From an uncultured Christensenella sp. (GTDB taxonomy: Bacteria; Bacillota; Clostridia; Christensenellales; Borkfalkiaceae), in the NCBI GenBank assembly GCA_910583855.1, contig CAJTYL010000005.1, positions 73,965 to 137,964 of the forward strand: a stretch of 64,000 nucleotides of DNA, in the 5' to 3' direction. The translations under genes were made by a program, and so were the position numbers. The notes beneath the pieces are model-generated. The model was not told where the DNA came from and did no database searches. It saw only the letters and a program-made list of their open reading frames with translations. This document shows, piece by piece, positions 57,982 to 64,000 of this stretch. The first letter of the stretch is position 1; the number at the start of each line of letters is the position of its first letter.

Positions 57982-58723
57982 ATATCTTGCGGAAAAGTTG
58001 GGTTCGCGTACAAAGGCCGCAAACGCAATTCAAAAGGGATTGGTTAACGTTAACGGCAAACCCGTTTCGCGTTCGTACGAGGTAAAAAAGGGCGACGAAA
58101 TAGAAGTTGAAGATCTTGAAGAAAACTTCGTGTCCGTGGGCGGGTTTAAGCTTCAAAAAGCGATAAAAGATTTTTCTTTCAATGCGGAAGATAAGATATT
58201 TGCGGACGTCGGGGCAAGCACGGGTGGATTTTGCGATTGCCTTTTAAAAAACGGCGCAAAAAAAGTTTATTGTATTGACGTGGGTAAAAGTCAACTTGAC
58301 GAAAGTCTTTTAAAGAAAAACGTCGTAGTTATCGACAACTTCAACGCAAGGAATTTAAACATCGGACTGTTTCAAGAAGATCTTGACGGAGTTACCGTTG
58401 ACGTAAGTTTTATTTCGTTAACTTATATTTTGGGTGCGGTTGCAAACGTTCTGTGCGACGGTAAATGCGTTTTGGCGCTTATAAAACCTCAATTTGAATG
58501 TGAAAGCAGGAGCGTTGGGAAAAACGGTATCGTGCGTGATAAAAAAATGCACGAGCGAATAATTTCAAAGATTTACGACTATGCAAAGTCGGTAAATTTA
58601 GGTCCGCAAAAGCTGACGAACGCGCCGGTAGTCAAGGGCAAAAACTTAGAATATATTATTTTATTAAAAAAGGGAGCATCTCCCGAAAGCAAGGAAAGCC
58701 TTATAAAATCCGTCGTATTGTGA
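57968..58723 (+). CDS. TlyA-family rRNA 2'-O-methyltransferase
   Basis: 251 residues. N-terminal S4 RNA-binding domain (MRIDKYLAEKLGSRTKAANA, VNVNGKPVSRSYEVKKGD) and an FtsJ-like SAM domain (ADVGASTGGFCDCLLKNGAKKVYCIDVG; core DVGASTGGFCDCLL), K-D-V-type IKPQFE. TlyA/YqxC proteins methylate 16S/23S rRNA and are also annotated hemolysin A. In the conserved dxs-tlyA-nadK-argR-recN-spoIVB order. Confidence 0.94.
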   Translation: MRIDKYLAEKLGSRTKAANAIQKGLVNVNGKPVSRSYEVKKGDEIEVEDLEENFVSVGGFKLQKAIKDFSFNAEDKIFADVGASTGGFCDCLLKNGAKKVYCIDVGKSQLDESLLKKNVVVIDNFNARNLNIGLFQEDLDGVTVDVSFISLTYILGAVANVLCDGKCVLALIKPQFECESRSVGKNGIVRDKKMHERIISKIYDYAKSVNLGPQKLTNAPVVKGKNLEYIILLKKGASPESKESLIKSVVL

Positions 58724-58771
58724 TCCGATGGATTTTTTTGTATAAATTTTAAAAATATACATTAATTTCTC

Positions 58772-58800
58772 TTGCGTTTCTGCATAAATGGGTATATAAT
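58772..58800 (+). promoter_or_regulatory. Promoter of nadK
   Basis: TTGCGT (58772-58777), 17-nt spacer, TATAAT (58795-58800). Nine bases separate it from the ATG at 58810, leaving at most a two- or three-base leader and no ribosome site. Confidence 0.65.
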
Positions 58801-58809
58801 ACATTTTGT

Positions 58810-59616
58810 ATGAAGGTAGGAATATATTTAAACGAAAAATATTTTTCCGACAATAAGAAGTATATCGACGAGATTTCTTTGGCTTTTACTTCGGACTTGT
58901 GTACCGTCGTAAAATCCGTAACCGACCTCGACGGGCTTAACGTTTTGTTTGTGCTCGGCGGCGACGGAACGATTTTAACAGTTGCGTCGGAATGTGCGAT
59001 GCGCGGCATTAAAATCATAGGCATAAACTACGGTCACATAGGTTTTCTTGCAGAGTTTGAGCCGGACAAGCTTGCCGAAGCTATACACCTTGTCCGTTGC
59101 GGCAATTACAGAATTCAAAGTCGGAGTATGCTTAAAATTTCAGCTTCCGGTAAAGAATATCTTGCCTTGAACGACCTTGTTATCCAAAGGAACACCGTCG
59201 GTGCTAATTTCCGGAATACGGTAAGTTTGCATGCTGAAGTCGACGGGACTACGGTGGATAATTTTTCCTCCGATGGAATAATAGTAAGCACCCCTACGGG
59301 TTCGACGGCGTATTCTCTCGCCGCCGGTGGTTCGATTCTTACGCCCGATATAGGCGCGTTCATTTTAACGCCTATATGCCCGCACTCTCTTCATTCCCGC
59401 CCCATAGTATTCGGCGACGGTTCTACGCTTAAAATAAGTCCCGTTAACGCAGGCGCGCCGTTGGGGCTTATCGTTGACGGCAGAGCGGTGGCAGAAGTGA
59501 CGGACGGGCAAGAGGTTACGGTTTCCAAGTCGGAATACAAAGTTGATTTTATAACTTCCGACGATAAGAATTTTTTCAATAAGCTTCTGATTAAGTTAAA
59601 TATTTGGAGTAAATAG
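58810..59616 (+). CDS. nadK: NAD kinase
   Basis: 268-residue ATP-NAD kinase producing NADP. GGDGTILTVASECA carries the GGDG motif, followed by GINYGHIGFLAEF, the NE/D-rich LALNDLVIQR, DGIIVSTPTGSTAYSLAAGG and the C-terminal GLIVDGRAVAEV. No Shine-Dalgarno site; near-leaderless from its own promoter. Two bases separate it from argR. Confidence 0.96.
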   Translation: MKVGIYLNEKYFSDNKKYIDEISLAFTSDLCTVVKSVTDLDGLNVLFVLGGDGTILTVASECAMRGIKIIGINYGHIGFLAEFEPDKLAEAIHLVRCGNYRIQSRSMLKISASGKEYLALNDLVIQRNTVGANFRNTVSLHAEVDGTTVDNFSSDGIIVSTPTGSTAYSLAAGGSILTPDIGAFILTPICPHSLHSRPIVFGDGSTLKISPVNAGAPLGLIVDGRAVAEVTDGQEVTVSKSEYKVDFITSDDKNFFNKLLIKLNIWSK

Positions 59617-59617
59617 T

Positions 59618-60070
59618 ATGCAAAGATCATTAAGACAACAGAAAATTTTGGAGATTATTGCGACCAAAGAAATTGACACGCAAGAAGAGTTGTGCGCAGA
59701 ACTTAATAAAGCGAATTTTAACGTTACGCAGGCAACGATTTCACGCGACGTTAAAGATTTGAAGCTGTATAAGGTTGCCGGCATACAGAAAAAGTATAAA
59801 TATGCAAGCTTTGACAGCTACGTCGACAGCGTGACAAACAGGATGACCAATCTCTTCAAAGGTTGCGTGCTTGCAATAAGACCAGCGAATAACCTCATTT
59901 TGGTTAAAACTATGCGCGGTAACGGATCGACCGTCGGCGTATTCGTCGACAGCCTTAACATTGACGCAATTATCGGCAGTATCGCGGGCGATGATACACT
60001 TTTAATAGTCCTCGACAGCAACGAGCACACGCAAGCCGTAGTTGAAATGTTGAAAGAATACTTAAGCTAA
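59618..60070 (+). CDS. argR: Arginine repressor
   Basis: 150 residues. N-terminal winged helix (RQQKILEIIATKEIDTQEEL, NVTQATISRDVKDLKLYKV) with the S-R recognition pair, and C-terminal arginine-binding/hexamerisation domain (NLILVKTMRGNGSTVGVFVDS, IAGDDTLLIVL with GDDT). TTTGGAGT precedes the ATG. The stop overlaps the recN start. Confidence 0.96.
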   Translation: MQRSLRQQKILEIIATKEIDTQEELCAELNKANFNVTQATISRDVKDLKLYKVAGIQKKYKYASFDSYVDSVTNRMTNLFKGCVLAIRPANNLILVKTMRGNGSTVGVFVDSLNIDAIIGSIAGDDTLLIVLDSNEHTQAVVEMLKEYLS

Positions 60071-61749
60071 TGTTACAAAGGTTATACGTTAAAAACGTTG
60101 CGCTTATATCCGAAGCGGACGTCGATTTTGACGGAAAATTGAATATCTTATCGGGCGAAACGGGCTCTGGTAAATCGGTTATTCTTGATTCGATTAACTT
60201 TGTTCTAGGTTCAAAAGCAGATAAAAACATGATAAGATACGGCGAGCAGGAGATGTCTGTGCGCGCCGAATTTTTCGTTGAAGAAGGCTCTGAAGCCTTG
60301 AAAAAACTGAAAGACTTGGACGTAGACAGCGACGGTGAGATAGTCATAACTAGAAAGCTTACGGCAGACGGCAAAAGCGCAATAAAAATTAACGGCAACG
60401 CGGTAACCGCATCTATGTTGAAAAGCGTAACTCAGCACCTCGTAGACGTTCACGGTCAAAGCGAGCATTTCTTTTTGCTGAGTGAAGACAATCAGCTAAA
60501 GACGATTGACGCGCTTCTCGGCGAAAACGCGCAAAGAATTAAGGAAGAGCTGGCGGCTTTGATTTCCGAAAAGAGGAGTCTGAAGTCGAAAATTTCTGAA
60601 TTGGGCGGCGATGAAAGCGAAAGAGAAAGACAGCTTGACCTGCTAAACTATCAGATAAACGAAATAGAGAACGCAAATTTAAAAGTAGGGGAATTTGAAG
60701 AACTTACAGTCCGTCAAAACGTTATTGCCAATACCGAGAGAATTTTGACGGCTCTTAGCGCAGTTCGTTCGGTTTTGGACGACGAAAACGGCTGTGCGGA
60801 CGGAATTTCCACCGCAAAGCATTACGTAAACGGCATTTCCGCATTAAGCGACGCGTACGCGCAGATAGGTGAAAGGCTTGAAAGCTTAGGTGTTGAGATT
60901 AAAGATATCTCTGAAACGGTTACCGACCTTACGGACGAGCTTAACTTCGACAGCCGTGAAGCGGAGGAAATAGACGAAAGATTATCGCTTATTAAATCTT
61001 TAAAAAAGAAGTACGGCGCAGATGAGAGTGAAATTCTCGAATTTTGCGAAAAAGCCAGGGCAAAAGCCGACGTTTTAAGCGATGGCGCATGCGTGGTAGA
61101 AAAATATACGGCAGAAATAGCGGCGATTGACGAAAAGATATACGAGCTTTGCAAAAAGCTAACCGCTTTAAGAAAAGAGGTTGCCGAAAAGTTCTGTAAA
61201 GAAGTTATCGCGGAACTTAAAACTTTGAATATCCCGAACGCGAATTTTGCCGTTGAATTTGCCGAATACGACGAGGGAAACGCAAATTTATCCTCTTCAA
61301 ACGGTTCGGATAGTATTTGCTTCAATTTTTCCGCCAATAAGGGCGAGCCTTTAAAGCCGTTAAGCAAGGTTATAAGCGGCGGTGAAATGTCAAGATTTAT
61401 GCTCGCGGTAAAAACGCGGCTTAAAGACGTAAACGGCATTTCAACCTACATTTTTGACGAAATCGACGCGGGTATAAGCGGTTTCACTGCGACGACGGTT
61501 GCGGAAAAATTCGTTAAAATTTCAAAACACACTCAAATTTTAGCGGTTTCACATCTGCCGCAAGTGTGCGCGGCAAGCGACGCGCAGTTTCTTATTTATA
61601 AAGTGGAAGAGAGCGGCAAAACTTTGACGAAGGTTAAACGGCTTGCCGCCGAAAGTAAAATAGAAGAAATTGTACGACTTACCGGCAGCGTGAACTCAGT
61701 TGCGGCAAGAGAACACGCAATCGAACTTATAAAACAGATAAAGAAATAA
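60070..61749 (+). CDS. recN: DNA repair protein RecN
   Basis: 559-residue SMC-like ATPase acting early in double-strand-break repair. MLQRLYVKNVALISEADVDF at the start, Walker A SGETGSGKSVILDSI near 28-42, HVDVHGQSEHFFLL-type motif (VDVHGQSEHF), coiled coils from about 150 to 350, signature ISGGEMSRFMLAVKT, Walker B YIFDEIDAGISG and AVSHLPQVCAASD. Overlaps argR by one base; terminator follows. Confidence 0.97.
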   Translation: MLQRLYVKNVALISEADVDFDGKLNILSGETGSGKSVILDSINFVLGSKADKNMIRYGEQEMSVRAEFFVEEGSEALKKLKDLDVDSDGEIVITRKLTADGKSAIKINGNAVTASMLKSVTQHLVDVHGQSEHFFLLSEDNQLKTIDALLGENAQRIKEELAALISEKRSLKSKISELGGDESERERQLDLLNYQINEIENANLKVGEFEELTVRQNVIANTERILTALSAVRSVLDDENGCADGISTAKHYVNGISALSDAYAQIGERLESLGVEIKDISETVTDLTDELNFDSREAEEIDERLSLIKSLKKKYGADESEILEFCEKARAKADVLSDGACVVEKYTAEIAAIDEKIYELCKKLTALRKEVAEKFCKEVIAELKTLNIPNANFAVEFAEYDEGNANLSSSNGSDSICFNFSANKGEPLKPLSKVISGGEMSRFMLAVKTRLKDVNGISTYIFDEIDAGISGFTATTVAEKFVKISKHTQILAVSHLPQVCAASDAQFLIYKVEESGKTLTKVKRLAAESKIEEIVRLTGSVNSVAAREHAIELIKQIKK

Positions 61750-61753
61750 AAAA

Positions 61754-61780
61754 GCGCGGCAGTTTAAGCCGCATTTTTTT
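61754..61780 (+). terminator. Terminator of the recN operon
   Basis: GCGGC / GCCGC stem (61756-61760 with 61768-61772) followed by ATTTTTTT. Confidence 0.8.
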
Positions 61781-61814
61781 GTATATTTAGAATTTATTTG
61801 CACAAGATAACGTT

Positions 61815-62831
61815 ATGTTTTACAAAAAGAAATTATTTAAAGCGTTCTTATCGTTTTTTGCAGTAGTTCTGTGCATGTGTTTTTTCGTGCCGTTTGGCGC
61901 GTACGCCGAAACGGGCAACGGGTTATATCTTGGCGGTTTCCCTGCAGGTTTCGTGCTAAGTACTACGAAGGTTGAGGTCGTCGGCATATGCGAGGTCCTG
62001 ACGGCAAAAGGCACGTGTTCGCCGGCAAGAGACGCAGGCATACAGAGCGGTGACGTTATAGTAAAAATTAACGGCGAAGATGTAAAAAAGACTTCGGACG
62101 TAAATGAAATTATAGCAAGAGAATATAAAAAGTACGAGATTGAAATTCTGCGCGACGGCGAAAGGCTTACGCTCCCCGTAACACCGGTAAAGGATCTGGC
62201 TTCGGGCGGTAAGCGCTTGGGCATTCTCGTAAAGGACAGTATCAACGGTATCGGCACTGTAACATATATTGACAAGACTAATAACAAATTTGCCTCTCTC
62301 GGTCATCCCATTACCGATAACGGTAATCAAATAATAACCATAAACGGCGGAACGGTCTATAACAGTCTGATTTACGACGTGAAAAAGGGTGTAAGGGGAA
62401 CCCCTGGGGAGCTTCGCGGCGCGTTTGAAAGTTCGGTTATTGGACAGGCAGAACTCAACTGTCAGTGCGGGGTCTACGGCACGCTTGCTGAAAACTTTAA
62501 CTGTTCGAACCTCGTAAAAGTCAGTAAAGCTTCCTTAAACGACGTGAACATCGGTACGGCCTATATTTATTCTACGGTCTACGGAAAAGAAGCAGAAATG
62601 TATAAAATTTCAATCGTCAAGGTCGATAGGAACAATAAGGATAACAGAAATTTCGTTATCAAGGTTGAAGACAAAAGATTAATTGAAAAGACGGGCGGAA
62701 TAGTTCAAGGTATGAGCGGCAGTCCCATAGTTCAGGACGGCAGGCTTGTCGGCGCAGTGACCCATGTGTTCGTCAATGACCCAACGCGTGGTTATGGAAT
62801 AGGTATCGATAATATGTTGAATGCCTATTAA
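61815..62831 (+). CDS. spoIVB: SpoIVB serine peptidase (S55)
   Basis: 338 residues. N-terminal transmembrane/signal helix (about 8-30), PDZ domain (about 60-125, SPARDAGIQSGDVIVKINGED with 17-residue core ARDAGIQSGDVIVKING), and the S55 protease domain with GHPITDNG (His near 164) and QGMSGSPIV (Ser near 303). It is secreted by the forespore and triggers sigma-K activation. Shorter than Bacillus SpoIVB (426). spo0A, the usual next gene, does not follow directly. Confidence 0.95.
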   Translation: MFYKKKLFKAFLSFFAVVLCMCFFVPFGAYAETGNGLYLGGFPAGFVLSTTKVEVVGICEVLTAKGTCSPARDAGIQSGDVIVKINGEDVKKTSDVNEIIAREYKKYEIEILRDGERLTLPVTPVKDLASGGKRLGILVKDSINGIGTVTYIDKTNNKFASLGHPITDNGNQIITINGGTVYNSLIYDVKKGVRGTPGELRGAFESSVIGQAELNCQCGVYGTLAENFNCSNLVKVSKASLNDVNIGTAYIYSTVYGKEAEMYKISIVKVDRNNKDNRNFVIKVEDKRLIEKTGGIVQGMSGSPIVQDGRLVGAVTHVFVNDPTRGYGIGIDNMLNAY

Positions 62832-62885
62832 TAGTTAAAATTAAATTTTGAATAGTATTATGTCAAACATAATTACTATATTATT

Positions 62886-62926
62886 AAGGTCAAATCAAGT
62901 ATTTTTGGGTTTGACCTTTTTGTTTT
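62886..62926 (+). terminator. Terminator after spoIVB
   Basis: 9-bp stem AAGGTCAAA / TTTGACCTT (62886-62894 with 62910-62918) then TTTTTGTTTTT. Confidence 0.85.
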
Positions 62927-63016
62927 TCTTCATTTTAACATTATAATTCAGGGATTGCATACGCATTTTTCTGCCAACTTTGTGCCCAAATTGTGCCAAG
63001 TTATTTTCAGTGCATT

Positions 63017-63904
63017 TTACAGCAATTTATTTCTGTAATTATATTTCTCTAAAACTTGTTTTTTGCGTTTTGTCGTTACTTCTGTATATATTTGAGTGGT
63101 AGCGACACTTGCATGACCAAGAATTTCTTGTACGGAGCGGAGGTCAGCACCGTTAGCGAGTAAATTCGTAGCAAAAGTATGGCGCAGATAGTGCGGAGTA
63201 GACTTCGTTGTTATCTGCGCCATTTTTATATATTTTTTGTAAATATTCTCTATGCCGTGGATTGAAAGGGGTTGTCCATATCGATTTACAAAAAGGTGTT
63301 TATCATTGAAATTTTTTCTTTCTTTTATGAGATTTTTTAATCTTTCCCAAGTTTGTGGAGATGATATATAAATAAGGCGTTGCTTTCTGCCTTTACCATG
63401 AATTAAAAGCGTTCGCTCGCTTAGGATTATATCATCTATAGACAATGCAGACGCTTCACCGATACGTATACCTGTGCATATCAACAAATCCAACAAAGCA
63501 GCATCACGGATATATTCTTTTTGAACAAAAGAGGAAAGGGTAGCTAGGTCAACATCAAAACATTTAAGGATTTTGCTGATCTCAATAATGGTTAATGTTT
63601 TAGGAAGTTTTCTTTCTTGCTTAAACCTAAATTTTAGTTTTTTAAAAGGTGATGAGTCAATAATTTCAAATTCAAGAAGATAATTATAAAAATTTTTAAG
63701 AGTGATAATCTTTCTCCTAATTGATGTGTCTTTAAGTCTTAATTGCTTGTTTAAATAGGAAATGAAAGCGCAAATATCTGGATGAAGAATATTCTTTTCG
63801 AATACAAAAAATTGTTTTAAATCGCAAGAATATGCTTTAAATGTTTTTTCTGATAAGTTTTTAGTAGTTTGCAAATAATTGATAAAATTCGTTAAATAAT
63901 TCAT
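63017..63904 (-). CDS. Tyrosine recombinase (phage integrase / Xer-like)
   Basis: 295 residues. N-terminal SAM-like core-binding domain (LTNFINYLQTTKNLSEKTF, AYSCDLKQFF) and catalytic domain with R147 (CTGIRIGEAS), Lys near 173, H238-x-x-R241 (HYLRHTFATNL), H264 (LGHASVATTQ) and Y273 (IYTEV). All catalytic residues are present. AT-richer than its neighbours and placed after spoIVB, where spo0A is expected, so it probably belongs to an integrated element rather than being the chromosomal XerC/D. GGAG precedes the ATG; an extended -10 TGATATAAT lies upstream. Confidence 0.93.
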   Translation of the reverse strand: MNYLTNFINYLQTTKNLSEKTFKAYSCDLKQFFVFEKNILHPDICAFISYLNKQLRLKDTSIRRKIITLKNFYNYLLEFEIIDSSPFKKLKFRFKQERKLPKTLTIIEISKILKCFDVDLATLSSFVQKEYIRDAALLDLLICTGIRIGEASALSIDDIILSERTLLIHGKGRKQRLIYISSPQTWERLKNLIKERKNFNDKHLFVNRYGQPLSIHGIENIYKKYIKMAQITTKSTPHYLRHTFATNLLANGADLRSVQEILGHASVATTQIYTEVTTKRKKQVLEKYNYRNKLL

Positions 63905-63938
63905 AAAATCTCCAATATTCTTTATTTTAGTATTGAAA

Positions 63939-63947
63939 ATTATATCA
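63939..63947 (-). promoter_or_regulatory. Extended -10 promoter of the recombinase gene
   Basis: TGATATAAT on the minus strand (63947-63939), about 35 bases before the ATG. No good -35. Confidence 0.5.
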
Positions 63948-63997
63948 GAATATGGTAAAATATGGATAAAATAACTAACTATTATTTAAGGGGAATT

Positions 63998-64000
63998 ATG
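63998..64000 (+). CDS. Start codon of the next gene (partial)
   Basis: ATG in the last three bases, seven bases after TAAGGGG, with an extended -10 TGGTAAAAT at 63953-63961. Almost certainly a gene start, divergent from the recombinase. Nothing can be said of the product. Confidence 0.5.

Noticed and set aside
1..64000. CRISPR array or insertion sequence
   Set aside because: No regularly spaced repeats and no transposase-like frame were found. The only recombinase is the tyrosine integrase at the right end.

Overview
The window is a chromosomal segment of an endospore-forming, low-to-mid-GC Firmicute, most likely an uncultured gut-type member of the Clostridia. The evidence is a complete spoIIIAA-AH operon plus spoIVB, reverse rubrerythrin, a stand-alone clostridial-type MurG, class II aldolase, Gram-positive Shine-Dalgarno sites and many TTGACA/TATAAT promoters. 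Gene density is high. I see no insertion sequence, rRNA gene or CRISPR array. All functions are read from the sequence and family knowledge only; no database search was run.

Layout. 1-9000: a translation-centred run (infB, rbfA, nrnA, truB, ribF, a Nfo-like TIM barrel, an M24 peptidase, efp, dtd) with many overlapping starts and stops. 9000-17000: small accessory units (DUF5662 protein, ferritin-like protein, lipoproteins, a decayed tRNA-Gly cluster, tRNA-Pro, mntP, murG, two DUF2207-like membrane proteins). 17000-27600: central metabolism and housekeeping (fba, gap, ychF, argS, reverse rubrerythrin, a Cys/Asn-rich protein, YihY) and a MarR regulator between two DegV/FakB proteins. 27600-30700: tRNA-Ser with a truncated copy, two orphan genes and a DnaD-like/helicase-loader-like pair. 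30800-44400: sbcDC, a degenerate alpha/beta hydrolase, lepB, pepF, dnaB, tsaC, an LMW phosphatase, rpiB and a ComEC-like protein. 44400-47900: a Rieske-FAD oxidoreductase, tRNA-Leu, and a small AT-rich accessory patch with a zinc-ribbon micro-ORF and a flavodoxin-family pseudogene. 47900-62900: the spoIIIA operon, asp23, nusB, folD, ispA, a large structured RNA, dxs, tlyA, nadK, argR, recN and spoIVB. 62900-64000: a tyrosine recombinase and the first codon of another gene.

The standout system is at 54890-56245. A roughly 550-nt structured RNA with its own promoter lies between ispA and a four-helix membrane protein, followed by dxs, tlyA, argR and recN. This is the locus organisation of the OLE (ornate, large, extremophilic) RNA and its membrane partner OapA.

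The second theme is leaderless transcription. At least six genes (pepP-like, mntP, murG, the 13960 gene, argS, comEC) have a recognisable -10 hexamer ending only 6-7 nt before the start codon, so the predicted +1 is the start codon itself. Two of these form divergent pairs with both members apparently leaderless. A third theme is tRNA-gene debris: partial tRNA-Gly and tRNA-Ser copies joined to GC-rich palindromic filler beside intact tRNA genes.
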